From Hydractinia symbiolongicarpus (Eukaryota; Cnidaria; Hydrozoa; Anthoathecata; Hydractiniidae), in NCBI RefSeq assembly GCF_029227915.1, contig NC_079877.1, forward strand, positions 17,780,851-17,844,850: a stretch of DNA of 64,000 nt, read 5' to 3'. The position numbers and the translations under genes were made by a program. Shown here piece after piece: positions 22,323 to 32,280 of the stretch; within the stretch, counting starts at the first letter, position 1, and each line of letters opens with the position of its first letter. The notes under the pieces are model-generated. The model was given only the letters and a program-made list of their open reading frames with translations. It made no database searches and was not told the origin of the DNA.

Positions 22323-25300
22323 GTAACAACTTTGTATGATTACTTTTTAGATTTAAGGCTTCTGGCAGTAGACACTTTTGAAAGGATTTTTTAACATACC
22401 ACGAGGCCAAGGAAGAGAACACTAGTTTTGGGAGGAAAACTTTGACAAGACTTTATGATGTTTTAATGTAAAATCTCGAGCCTCGTATCGAAATAATTCC
22501 TGGAAATGGTGCTAATTATATACAATTCGAATAAGAAAAAGGCATGGCTTTATTTAATGAATGAAATGACAAAAGTTTTTCACATTTTCACTAAAGAAGT
22601 TGTCTTGCTGATAGACTTGAAAAATGTTTGTGATTCTACCAACATGGCGAACATGACTTAGCATATATACTTATTACAACCCTATCCAGATGGACACAAA
22701 AACGTGTAATAATGTAGTTGTGATTCTGTTTTTGAATGATTTTGTTTCGGTAAAAATTTAAAGTATTTATAGTAATTATTGCATAACAGCTAAAAGGTAT
22801 TTTCAAGTTTGTTTCAACATTTTAAAAGTCTGAGCTAAAAATAGTTACCAAAAAATAAAAACAGTATTTTTCTTGTTATTAGGCTAATAGGGCTAAATAT
22901 TTTTTGACTGAATGTTGTGCTAAATTAGAGTTCATTCTTTCGTTTTTGTAGGTTATTGTGTTGTAAGATTGTTTTTAATTAGCTATATAATCTTGCCATT
23001 TTTATTTTATTGTATTTATCTGTTGTTGTTTATTTTGTTGTTACTATGATCTAAAATTACAAATTAAACCTGTTTACATATGCATTTTTGTGATGCTGTT
23101 TTTTGCTTATTTTTCTTTCAGGCCTCCTTTTTCATGTTATTGAATGTTTTAAATAGATTAAATATGAAAATTTTTTATTAGTAATATATACTGTTTTGCA
23201 TTACCGAATTATAAGAATTATATGTCTTTTTTACTTAATTTAGTTTCCAAAAATTTATAGCCTTTCAGAGCTATTATATTCACCCATAGCTTGCAAAAAA
23301 AATTTCTGGATGTGGAAGAAAGAAGTTTTGCTGGCTAGCTAATTTTAGCCCTAATTCTTCTGAAAACATTATTTGGCTTTCATTTAAGAATTTTATGATT
23401 GTTTTTTTCAAAAAACATGTATGAAATAGACTTGTAAAGGTCCTGTCTGCTGCATTTTGGAGTGCTGAAATAGGTAAATAAGCTAAAGCTTCGCCCTATA
23501 CCTAACTTAGGGGGCTTACAGCGCTTCCCAAGACCCCCATCTGATTTTAACACGCGCAATTTTTGGGTAGCTTTGGCTCGCTTCACAAATCCGCCTAAGG
23601 AGAAAAAAATCCTGTATCCGCCTCTGCACTTCTTTAAAAATATTACTACTTATCTGTTCAGTCATTGTCATTGAATAATATAGATATTATCATGTCATGA
23701 ACAAGCCAGTTTACGTTTCGACAGCTGCAGCTGTCATTGACGGGCAATGATCGTAGCTATCATCTTATTTATTAGCTAGCTCTCATTTGTGTCGCTAAGA
23801 AGAGTCGGTCATCGTAGGATTTTCTTTTAGTAATAATAATAAAAATAAATATTTTCTTTAAAGCGTGAGTATACGAAAAAAATGGGTTTTCAGTGATTAG
23901 ATAGAAAAAGATCTGCGCTTTAAAATAGCATAAAAATATTTTTAAAAAAATGTATTTAGGATAGATTTTTCATAAATTACATTTTTGTTATGCGATAAAG
24001 ATTAAATATTTGTTCACACGTAATCATCTTGGGTATTAATTTTTACTACTCAAATATGTTCAAGGTTATAAATGATAGCCGACTCAAAGAGGAAGATGAT
24101 TTTTGTATGTAGTTAAAAGATTCTTTAGAAGTTTTTCTCCTATTTCCCATAAGAATATTTTCTTTTTCTTTTTGGTCTTCCGAAGTTGAATGTAATTTAT
24201 TGTGAAAAACATGGCAAAACCAGTTTATAAGTTAACAGCAAATAAAAATGTCCTATCGTCATAAAGCTTTTATATCATCAAAAAAAAGAAGAAAATCCAA
24301 AACAAAAATATTTGACTTGCCAGCTAAAAAAAGATTAAAGCAAAAGGTTTCTACTGCCGATCGCCAAGCTAGCACTAGTCGAAAAGATTTTTGTTTCTAG
24401 AGTTTGTTTTTGTTTTACCCTTACCCAACTGTGTATAATTGCGAATGTAAGCGAACACGTGCAGCATAAACAAAAGATGTGAAAAAACCCTGTTAACAAA
24501 ATGGTCGTTACCATAGTGATCAATTATTATGCAGATTTCTGTGAGAAACTTAAAAGCTCTTTTTCACAGTGTTAAATTTTTAAGAAAGTATCACTTACGT
24601 TTTAAATCTCTTTTTCAAAACTATAAAGGATGTCGGGTGGAGAGCACGCTCAGCGTGGAGAGGAATGTTTGATCTAAAAAGGATTTTTTTTTAGTTTCTT
24701 GAGGATGAGTAGAACGCGAGTTATGATGAGTTTTCTGACAATTAGAGGTTAAAAATTGTGGAAAAATTTTAATACTGAATAACTCCCAAAGTAAAAAACA
24801 TTAAGAAAAAATTAAAAAAGCGTTTTTAGATCAATGTCTTGTGATCACAAAAAAGCAAACAGCAAACTTGAGAAATTAGGAGTTTTGTAAAAGAGATCGC
24901 ATTTGTAGGAGAAGGGGTCAATTTTCTTATTTTTTTTCGTGTCTATTAAACCTTCAAATTTTATTTTTTTCTTAATAATTTTTATAGCATTATATAGGTA
25001 ATCATATAGACTTTCTAAAAATATATACATTAATATATCAAAATAAAGTTTTGGTGAATTAAAAGCATTTTAAAATATCAAACCTTTTTGTATACTCACG
25101 CCTTAAAATTCTAAGTCAAGGATGAGGAAATTTCTTTAACCTTTGGTTTATTAATTATCCAATTTGGTGTAAAATGAATTTAATTTAGGCTGAGAGAATC
25201 ATTATTTTGTCCAGCGAAAATATTTTCATCTTCTTTTTGATTTGGTTCGTTCCTAGGATTTTTTCAAGTCTTTTGCTTTCATCTGTCACTGCTAAGTTAG

Positions 25301-25406
25301 ATACTATAATAACTTCCTGTCTGAAAGATCCACGGCCAACCTCGATCCCAGGGCTCTTTTCTCTCTTTTTGATATAAGGACGGCAAGACAAAAATAGCCC
25401 TGGCAC
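22323..25406. other. Long AT-rich stretch without a supported gene
   Basis: Short TAGCTAGC-type words, homopolymer runs and a 16-bp palindrome GACAGCTGCAGCTGTC at 23720-23735. A small GGGGGCTT...GACCCCC relic at 23508-23540 has a relative at 27555-27595. Frames are short and unconvincing. Confidence 0.5.
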
Positions 25407-25457
25407 TGGCCGGTCTTAAACACCGCAAAATATGCGGTGTTTGCTCGATTACCGGCC
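25407..25457. repeat. Hairpin, AAACACCGCA arms
   Basis: Perfect arms 25418-25427 and 25433-25442 with loop AAATA. An outer GGCCGGT / ACCGGCC pair (25407-25413, 25451-25457) extends it. Confidence 0.8.
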
Positions 25458-25535
25458 GTATTTTAAGCGAACGAGACAAACTACCGGTAGGCTCGTGGAG
25501 TTTATGATGTTGACTGCTTCAGCGCAGCAATACAA

Positions 25536-25820
25536 ATGGAACACTTAACATATTTATTCACCAGAATTCAAATCTCTCTGGAAGAATGTAAAATGAAAGG
25601 GTTTTTGTTAAAACCAAAACAAGTCAAAGCTCTTGATTTTCTTTTAATTGGTAAAGATGTTCTCAGTGCTCTCCCTACTGGCTATGTAAAATTTTTAATA
25701 TATCAGTTTTTACCGTATTTATACCCTTTAAAAAAGAAAAAGAATATAATTACAGGCGCAGATCGCGTTAGCCAAGCGAATAATGTCGACGATCCAGGTG
25801 TTGCAGACGAAGCGTGTTAA
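25536..25820 (+). pseudogene. RecQ-like DNA helicase N-terminal fragment, Walker A lost
   Basis: The segment LKPKQVKALDFLLIGKDVLSA followed by LPTGYVKFLIYQFLP matches the Q-motif and motif I region of RecQ-type helicases. Motif I should read GxGKS/T; here it is GYVKF, which would abolish ATP binding. The frame leaves the family soon after (KKKKNIITGADRV) and ends at 25820. No downstream helicase motifs are nearby. Confidence 0.6.
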
Positions 25821-25857
25821 AAAATCAGAAAAAAATTTATTTACGGCGAAAAGCCAT

Positions 25858-26076
25858 GGTTCAAAGCCCTCTCCATTTCGCCTATGGCGATGTTCACGTC
25901 ACAGTTGTGACGTCGCTATAATATAGACTGAGAGGGTTGCAAATTATAGCTTACAGATTTTAACTGATTCATTGTGACTAATCAATCACTCAGTCAGTCA
26001 AAAATCAAATAGCTATGGCCCGCAACCCTCCCCATCTCACCTAAGGGCATGTGACGCCAAAGTCGTGACGTAATTT
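25858..26076. repeat. Imperfect direct and inverted repeats with CGTCA motifs
   Basis: 25862-25914 and 26026-26076 are related direct copies (CCCTCTCCATTTCGCC / CCCTCCCCATCTCACC, each with a TGTGACGTC-like word). The first holds the palindrome ACGTCACAGTTGTGACGT. Between them GAGGGTTGCAAATTATAGCT has an imperfect inverted partner. Probably a foldback MITE. Confidence 0.5.
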
Positions 26077-26144
26077 TCACACTCTATGCGTAGTCCAACA
26101 ATATGTGGCCCGGAGACGGCGTGGGAAATTTAGGTTATAAATAT

Positions 26145-26188
26145 AACTATCGCCTAACAGGTTACTTATAACCTGTTAGGATATAGTT
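26145..26188. repeat. Long perfect hairpin
   Basis: CCTAACAGGTTA (26153-26164) and TAACCTGTTAGG (26169-26180) pair exactly over CTTA. AACTAT/ATAGTT extends the stem beyond a 2-nt internal loop. Confidence 0.85.
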
Positions 26189-26212
26189 TTAACTCCCATC
26201 CGTCAGGATCAG

Positions 26213-26440
26213 TCAAAGACTCATGCCTTTTGGCTTGGATTCTTTCCGTACTATCATGGCTACTGTAGACATGTTGACGCGGGTGCTTACAGATTTAAAG
26301 TGTGATAAATGTTGAATCTGTTCGTAAAATCCAAAAAGAACTTTTAGAAAGTGTTTATTCTCGGACATTTTTGTTGTTTGGGGATATTTATCCCTTGGTC
26401 GGTAAAAATCGGAATTCAGGTGCAGATATATACATTCCAT
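26213..26440 (-). pseudogene. Antisense relic of an OTU/vertnin-like family
   Basis: The minus-strand frame begins MECIYLHLNSDFYRPRDKY, resembling the segment that follows TSIEL in the plus-strand relic at 26827-27182. If so, parts of one gene family lie here in opposite orientation. Weak: one short conserved block only. Confidence 0.35.
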
Positions 26441-26826
26441 CTGTTTCCATCTGAGGCGAGTGTGAAGATAAAGGAATTATTGCTTTAAAGTGAGAAGTAT
26501 TTTTTTACTCTCCAACACACCTTCATTTATTTAAAGGTTTTCAGTATATTCGCTACGAAAAACTGGTTGAGGGAGAGCTTTTTACAACAGACTATTAAAA
26601 ACAAATACAAAAAGATTTAATTAGCTATAGCTAGCTAGCTGGCTAATTGTTTTTGTAATATGAGTTTCGAACAGAATTTTCAGCATTGTGGAGGAGTTCT
26701 TTCTCAATTAATATTTGTGTTGTTATTAGAAACAAGAACTTGACATCTGGATAAGTAAGGTTGGTGATGAAAATAAACAACTCTTCGAATGGCTATTAGA
26801 AAATAAAGTTTGTTGAGTGAAAGGTC

Positions 26827-27182
26827 ATGGTAAAGTATATTATTTTTAGATCCAATCCATCAGGAGACTGTCTATACAGCTCAGCGTCGTTGGTATTGGT
26901 AGGTGATAATTCTCTTGTTGATGTTTTGAGAATCTTGACATCCATAGAACTTTTTACCCACAGTTCGGCTTGTTACGGTTTCGAACTCTCTTTACACAGT
27001 GCATTTTGCCACGCCCATCTATTTTACCTGATGAAGATCAGTTAAAAAGTTTATTTTGTTATAAAGGTATTGTTAAGTCTGGTGTAGACTTCAAGCCAAA
27101 TCATTACGTTCCCCTTGTTCCAGGGTGCAACTTTCTTAACCGAAAGTCGCATTTTCCTATTTCAGCATGCAAAAAGCAGTAA
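26827..27182 (+). pseudogene. OTU/vertnin-like protein relic, frameshifted
   Basis: NPSGDCLYSSASLVLVGDNS resembles the nucleophile region (D-x-C) of OTU-type and vertnin-type proteins, followed by LRILTSIELF. After a shift near 26990 the other frame gives VDFKPNHYVPLVP, a typical C-terminal WxPNH(Y/F)VPL ending. The middle of the protein is absent. Family assignment is from remembered resemblance. Confidence 0.45.
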
Positions 27183-27189
27183 AAAGCCC

Positions 27190-27960
27190 TTCTTAATTCT
27201 TCTTTTAAAGTTCAAACGAAACTTGAGTTTAGCCCTATGAATAAAGAAATATATCTGAACAAATACATGGGTTAAGGTGTGTATATATCATATCACATGT
27301 ATGTACATTTCATCTTCATTATCCTGATCTTTCCATATTCTTATTGTTTTTGTTATGATTATGTTTTATTTTGCTGTTCATGGCTGGTGTGATCATTTGA
27401 TTCACCTAGTCATGCTGATGAAGCCTGATATTGGCAGAAACAGCAAGAGTTTATAAATATTGAAATATATTCACAATTGTCTCACTTTATTGTAGTTAAT
27501 CCCTGTCAATTTTAGTGCTTTTATCTAGCTTAAATTAGCGAAAGATTCTGACCCAACCTGGGGGCCTTACATCGCCCCCAGGACCCCCAGCTGCTAAATT
27601 CAAGACTTAGTCCAAATATTGCCGCGCAGCAGCAATATTTTGACTAAGTCTGAAAAAAGTCTAGATCCGCCCCTGAAAAGTTATTTCTTGACTCGCTCTC
27701 ACTTGGCTCGCCCTCCCGACAGAAAAAAAGAGACAACTGGCGCTGGGAACGAGATTGAAATAAACTTAGAAATAACAAAAGCGATGATGAATATTCATCA
27801 TTTTATGTACTGATGATGGCGTAAGACGAAAAGCTTTTACATTTTATTTTTAATAATGCAATTACCATAAATATGCTGAAGGACCATGTATATGTTTCTT
27901 TAAAGTTTTAATAAAATATATATTTTTAAAATACAAAAGCGATGATGTTTCAAATGTAGG
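27190..27960. other. No gene seen
   Basis: AT-rich. Contains a GGGGGCCT...CCCCCAGGACCCCCAG relic at 27555-27595. The frame at 27619-27813 shows no family features. Confidence 0.5.
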
Positions 27961-27961
27961 T

Positions 27962-28084
27962 ATGGCTTATAAACGAGTTACTGGCGAAGAAGGCGATGAC
28001 AACGATGCGTGGGAGCCGGAAGAAGACGAGCCTAGAATTGTGCTTGATCTGTTTTGTGATTTTGACGATGAACCCAATTTGTAG
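27962..28084 (+). CDS. Possible acidic terminal exon, unrecognised
   Basis: ATG 27962 to TAG 28084 encodes 40 residues with strong coding character: DDNDAWEPEEDEP and LDLFCDFDDEPN. An AG lies just before it, so it could be the last exon of a gene whose other exons I cannot see. Composition differs sharply from the AT-rich surroundings. Confidence 0.35.
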   Translation: MAYKRVTGEEGDDNDAWEPEEDEPRIVLDLFCDFDDEPNL

Positions 28085-28179
28085 ATAGAAGTTTTACATA
28101 CCATTGGAAAGAAAATTACATCGTTAAAAAAACACTTTTCTTTCATAAGAAATATAGGCCACTTTTTCATAAGAACATA

Positions 28180-28445
28180 AAAAATCACGAATCGCGAAAG
28201 TTTATTGGAGAGTATTGTGTTTACTAAGATTATATTGTAACCTTTTATTTCATGTTCTATCGTTTTAGCCTATCATTCTAATAGTATAATACTAGCAAAG
28301 AACGACTTTTGTCCATTTATCTCGCCAAAACTTTCTAATTTCAGATTTCAGGAAAGTTTATCTCGCGAAAACTTTTTAATTTGTAGATTCGCGAAAATTT
28401 ATCCAAAAAAATTCGCGAGTTTTTGGACTCGCGAAAGTTCTCGCA
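28180..28445. repeat. TCGCGAAA-rich short repeats
   Basis: The words TCGCGAAA and TTCGCGA recur in both orientations (28191, 28366, 28391, 28422, 28432), suggesting a small foldback or MITE relic. No coding sense. Confidence 0.5.
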
Positions 28446-28899
28446 AAAGTTTCTCCGAATATAGTAGCATTTTTCGTTTCAAAGTATCTTTTATTAAAAG
28501 TTACTTACCCACTAGTGATGATTCTAACATTAATTAGAAACAAGTTTCTAATTTCAGAAATAGAATGTAGTAGTAAAGGTTTCTTAATTTTTGAAGATTC
28601 CACATGTAGCTTTCTTATAAACATGTTTCTTATAAAAAAAACTGTAAGAAAAACAAGTGTATGTAGTTAGCTAACAGAGGTTTTTAATATATTTAACACG
28701 TAGTAGGTAAGCAAAAACCTAATGTAGACGTGTTGATGACATCTAGCTTTACATATTTTATCTTGGTATTTTGCTCACATTTAGCTATTAGCTAGCTAGC
28801 TATCAAAGGGGAATTAAGCCCAAATTTGTTTTCTTTGGAAATATCTTTTACAAACCCTACATATTTTGATGGTATGTAAAAAAAATTGAAATTCTTTGA

Positions 28900-29221
28900 A
28901 TTTACATCCAGAGATAGGGAAATGTATGTTCTAGCGCAGTCGCATGCGCGCAATGCCGTGACGTCACAGCAACCCACGGCGGCAACCCCCAGCAACCCAA
29001 AGACAATTCCCTAATAGTAACCGCACCTATAGTGATCCACATCATTCAAGGACCTAGGTCCAATATTTTCTAGTGCAGTTCCCTAAAAATCAACGCACAT
29101 ACAGGGGGAATTCCCTTACTCATTTGTTGTATGATAGGGGAATTTCCCTTGAGGGAAATAACCGCGTTAGTTTTGAGCAGAATGAAATCCTCCGACAAAA
29201 CAAAACGAACAAAATCCCATA
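28900..29221. other. Left flank of the Polinton, short direct repeats
   Basis: Related units TTCCCTAATAGTAACCGCAC (about 29007) and TTCCCTAAAAATCAACGCAC (about 29080), plus GGGAATTCCCTT and GGGGAATTTCCCTT, suggest terminal-region repeats. A clear terminal inverted repeat cannot be established because the right end of the element is missing. Confidence 0.35.
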
Positions 29222-29449
29222 ATGTTCGAGTATATATACGACCATTTCAAGAAGCAAGACATGTGCAACGAAGCCGTTGAGGAGGAGCCACTTTTTCTCC
29301 CCTATATCCCCGACCATTTCAAGACATGTGCAATACGGTTGTTGCAAAGGAGCCCTGCATGCTCCAATATATATCGGATCGTTTCAAGACGCAGGAGATG
29401 TGTAACAAAGCCGTTGAAAAAGATCCCGAGGTACTCCAATATGTGTAAC
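29222..29449 (+). pseudogene. Fragment of a DUF4116-like (KTQEMCNEAV-type) repeat protein
   Basis: Three degenerate ~22-residue units are visible: FKKQDMCNEAVEEEP, DMCNTVVAKEPCMLQYISD and FKTQEMCNKAVEKDPEVLQY. A single-base shift near 29325 separates the first unit from the rest, and the frame ends at TAA 29449. Repeats of this type are known from giant viruses and are common in cnidarian genomes. Here they sit at the left edge of the Polinton and lack the usual C-terminal region. Role unknown. Confidence 0.6.
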
Positions 29450-29579
29450 CTATAATAAAGTGTGTATTAACTGTCAATATAGTTTAAAAAGTATGTTATT
29501 CATGACCTTCCTTACCGCCATTGGTCTCTTCCTACCACATGTAATTCTCTGCAGTCATTCGAAATATACAATAATCAAG

Positions 29580-30104
29580 ATGCTGAAATTTGAAAACGAG
29601 CCTGTTAAATCTAATATATTCTATAATTTTGCTGCTACCTTCACAAACATCGAAGATATTAATATAGAATACCTAACGATCCCGGATCCCATGCCTGCCA
29701 ATGGATGTAAGGACAAACGATATGTGGTGGGGTGTCATACAAAAGACCTTGTGGTGGCCTTGAGGGTAAAGACGCCTAAAATCTGGTCCCCAAATGGGGT
29801 GACTAAGTATAACGCTAATGCGTCGCCGGCAATAAGCCTAGATTTTGAGGAATATCCTGATTGGATTGCGAAGTACCGTCAAATATGGTCAAAAGTTGAG
29901 AAGTTGATATCTGAGCAATTGACGACAGAGCCTGTAAAAGAGGACCGTTATGTGAATGCTAAGCTCCAATATTACAAGGACACAATTACACCAAGTTCTA
30001 TGGTATGCCGGTACCCTATGATAAACCCTGCCAAGCCAGCGCTATTCAAGCTATTTTATCGGTATACGTACAAGGCAAAAACCACTACCCACAGGTACAT
30101 ATGA
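29580..30104 (+). CDS. Polinton-associated protein of unknown function
   Basis: The frame is open from 29460, but I choose ATG 29580 (MLKFENEPVKSNIFYNF) because AATATACAATAATC lies just before it, like other genes of the element. The earlier ATG at 29493 would add a hydrophobic leader. About 174 residues; mixed charge, several aromatic blocks (YPDWIAKYRQIWSKVEK), no membrane segment with the chosen start. No domain recognised; a DNA-binding role is only a guess. It converges on the 30220 gene with a perfect hairpin between them. Confidence 0.6.
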   Translation: MLKFENEPVKSNIFYNFAATFTNIEDINIEYLTIPDPMPANGCKDKRYVVGCHTKDLVVALRVKTPKIWSPNGVTKYNANASPAISLDFEEYPDWIAKYRQIWSKVEKLISEQLTTEPVKEDRYVNAKLQYYKDTITPSSMVCRYPMINPAKPALFKLFYRYTYKAKTTTHRYI

Positions 30105-30165
30105 TGGAATGTCGGTATAGAGACTTTAAAAAGGAGTGGTTGCTAAGCGAGGACTAGAACCATAC

Positions 30166-30194
30166 ATTTTATAGGTCTAATGGACCTATAAAAT
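30166..30194. terminator. Perfect hairpin at a convergent gene junction
   Basis: ATTTTATAGGTC (30166-30177) and GACCTATAAAAT (30183-30194) pair exactly over TAATG, between the 3' ends of the genes at 29580 (+) and 30220 (-). Position suggests a transcript-end signal like the hairpin signals of mimiviruses. Function is inferred. Confidence 0.55.
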
Positions 30195-30219
30195 ATATAC
30201 AAATATTCAGGTGGAGATT

Positions 30220-30684
30220 CTAGGTACCGCTTACATACTGCACAGATTGAAGTTTTTTTAAAACGTCCTGTCTCCCTTCTTCCCTGCCCTTAGCAACCAA
30301 TTGGGCTCTTTCCTGTTCATTGATGCTATTCACGATTCTATTAAACCGTTGCCGCATTTGCTCTTTGAGCAGTATATACCTTTCTTTTTCACGGCTAATA
30401 AGGCTATACTCATGGTCACTGATTACACCGTTTTCCATTGCCCTGCTGATCAGATCTACAATCGAGTTGAGCTTCGCCTCGGCAAATAATCTGATGCCTT
30501 CGTACTTTTTAGACTTAACACGCAACCGTTTTGAGGCGTTTCGGAGACCGGTTTGCCCGATTCCGGCAGCAATCGCGAGTCCTCCCATTGCACAGGCTAG
30601 GGGAACCCCAAGGCCTGACACCATAGCCCCAATGCCAACCCTGAAGTAATAACGCTTACGCCAAATAGACCATCCATTGTGCAT
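30220..30684 (-). CDS. Polinton small protein: Gly-rich membrane segment plus coiled coil
   Basis: 154 residues, intact. A basic N-terminus (WRKRYYFR) precedes a Gly/Ala-rich hydrophobic stretch (residues ~16-42, GIGAMVSGLGVPLACAMGG) resembling a glycine-zipper membrane segment. Then comes a long charged helical region with KYEGIRLFAEAKLNSI and ISREKERYILLKEQMR. I recall similar proteins in cnidarian Polintons; function is unknown, with a virion or membrane role possible. Confidence 0.65.
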   Translation of the reverse strand: MHNGWSIWRKRYYFRVGIGAMVSGLGVPLACAMGGLAIAAGIGQTGLRNASKRLRVKSKKYEGIRLFAEAKLNSIVDLISRAMENGVISDHEYSLISREKERYILLKEQMRQRFNRIVNSINEQERAQLVAKGREEGRQDVLKKLQSVQYVSGT

Positions 30685-30711
30685 CTTCAGTCTCTTTGCC
30701 AGTCTATTACG

Positions 30712-31059
30712 CTACTTTATTTCATCTCGTAGATATTGTTCAATCTCCTCAATATTTTTAAGCCTAAAAATTTGTCCTTTATCCTGCATATCGGCGCCTT
30801 GCGCAGGTGCACTCGGCAACTTTGGGTACAGCTTAGCTATATCGCTCATCTTTATTCTATGAGAATGCACATAAATAAACTCAATTCGAGTCACCCTCTG
30901 GTCGGGTCTTACTTTACGTATAGTGATATCGTTGTTGCTATATAGGTTCAACCATCCCGGTCTGATACTGATGGATTTTAGAGCTATACGGTTGTCCTGT
31001 CCCAGGTAGTCTTCGAATATGGTAGGTTTATCGATATCGGTAATATACAGTTGTTTCAT
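30712..31059 (-). CDS. Small conserved Polinton protein
   Basis: I place the start at ATG 31059 (MKQLYITDIDKPTIFEDYLG), 115 residues; the longer frame overlaps the divergent gene at 31078. Contains ISIRPGWLNLYSNNDITIR and a polar C-terminus (RLKNIEEIEQYLRDEIK). No domain recognised. Only 18 bp separate its start from that of the next gene. Confidence 0.6.
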   Translation of the reverse strand: MKQLYITDIDKPTIFEDYLGQDNRIALKSISIRPGWLNLYSNNDITIRKVRPDQRVTRIEFIYVHSHRIKMSDIAKLYPKLPSAPAQGADMQDKGQIFRLKNIEEIEQYLRDEIK

Positions 31060-31077
31060 CTCCTTTTGTTTTAAGAA

Positions 31078-31989
31078 ATGAACATATACCAATACAATAA
31101 CTCTGCAAAGTATAAAAGTAACATGGAAGAATGGCCGCTTGGTGTAACCAACTTGGAGCATCAGGACCTGTACGTGAGTACAGACTCCCATATCTCTGTG
31201 GCATTCCCCGAGTTTACCAAGTATGCTATAAAAGTTCCAGCAACCTACCTTGATGACCCGGTTCAAGTAGGGTGGAAAGGGCAGGGGCTGGACTACTGGA
31301 ACATTCAGGTCAATTTTACCGGCCATTGTGCGACCACAACATTAGGAGTCTGTGCCAAACACATGACGGGCTCGGTACCCCTTATCAACGCGATTTTTAG
31401 GTTTCACGTGTACTATAATATGCGTCGTATTCTGGCAAGGATGAAGGTACCCATGCCCTTTGACGATGGGTTCTTACAGTACAAAAACCCATACTCATCT
31501 GGATACGCCCAGGTATGCCGCGAATACGGTGCAGACTCTAACGCTCTGTACAAATTCAAGGCTGTCATGTCCTCGTTGACAGATGGTAGATGGTGGCCGC
31601 AGGTCAACAGCGACTGGGCCAAAATCATTATGCCAAATTCTCAAGGTCTGACGTCAGAGGGCCTGACGAAGCTGAGCGAGAGTATTCGCGTGTACGTAGT
31701 CCTGTTACTTGGGTCTCAAGCGGGTGCCAAGGCATCCCTGATTGGATCTAATGCAGACAATTATACAGCAAAGCAAATTCTAGTACAGACATTTCAGGCT
31801 ATGGTTCAGCGCCAAGAGAATGTAAGCCATGATATTACGGAGTTCCAAAAGGTGTTGCAATATGCCCGAACGCCCGTAAATTTTGCTGTCATGCATCATG
31901 TGTACATGTTGCCCTCCAACATGAACCTGCGTATAGGTAAAATTGTAGGGTATAACAATAATATTTTGATTGCCCCCATAATGCGATGA
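31078..31989 (+). CDS. Conserved 303-residue Polinton protein, possible virion component
   Basis: One of the few long intact frames in the element. Notable blocks: EEWPLGVTNLEHQDLYVSTD, VAFPEFTKYAIKVPATYLDD, FTGHCATTTLGVCAKHM, RFHVYYNMRRILARMKVP, IMPNSQGLTSEGLTKLSESI and GSQAGAKASLIGSNADNYTA. The first half is beta-rich, the second more helical; no membrane segment. It resembles a family I associate with cnidarian Polintons. A minor capsid role is a hypothesis. Its stop overlaps the next ATG (ATGA at 31986). Confidence 0.65.
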   Translation: MNIYQYNNSAKYKSNMEEWPLGVTNLEHQDLYVSTDSHISVAFPEFTKYAIKVPATYLDDPVQVGWKGQGLDYWNIQVNFTGHCATTTLGVCAKHMTGSVPLINAIFRFHVYYNMRRILARMKVPMPFDDGFLQYKNPYSSGYAQVCREYGADSNALYKFKAVMSSLTDGRWWPQVNSDWAKIIMPNSQGLTSEGLTKLSESIRVYVVLLLGSQAGAKASLIGSNADNYTAKQILVQTFQAMVQRQENVSHDITEFQKVLQYARTPVNFAVMHHVYMLPSNMNLRIGKIVGYNNNILIAPIMR

Positions 31990-32280
31990 TTGGTATTAGC
32001 CTTGACCTGAATAACAAGCCTATTGTGCGGCATGCGTATGCCACACCCATCAGGCATACTATCAAAACACCCTTACATACTCTAAGGCATGCCGGCGCCC
32101 CTGTACCTCCTATACATGCTCCCGATCATACCATACAAGCTATACCATCCATACCTCATACCCGAACATCTCCCACAAAATCAACACGAGGATACCAAGG
32201 CCTTAATAATCACCATAGGGGTAGGTATAATCCTTGCCTATATATGGTTACAAAAAAATAAGGGCTTATTTCACATATAG
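31986..32280 (+). pseudogene. Small Pro/His-rich protein with C-terminal membrane segment, frameshifted
   Basis: ATG 31986 overlaps the previous stop. The N-terminal frame gives MIGISLDLNNKPIVRHAYAT and a linker PPIHAPDHTIQAIPSIPH. A one-base shift near 32160 leads to IPEHLPQNQHED and a hydrophobic tail TIGVGIILAYIWLQ. The linker also occurs, at both DNA and peptide level, in the second PolB N-terminal module (41455-41520). Its end overlaps the convergent 32266 gene by 15 bp. Confidence 0.55.

Noticed and set aside
31060-31326. N-terminal extension of the 30712 gene
   Set aside because: Antisense to the well-supported 31078 gene; the conserved part starts at ATG 31059.
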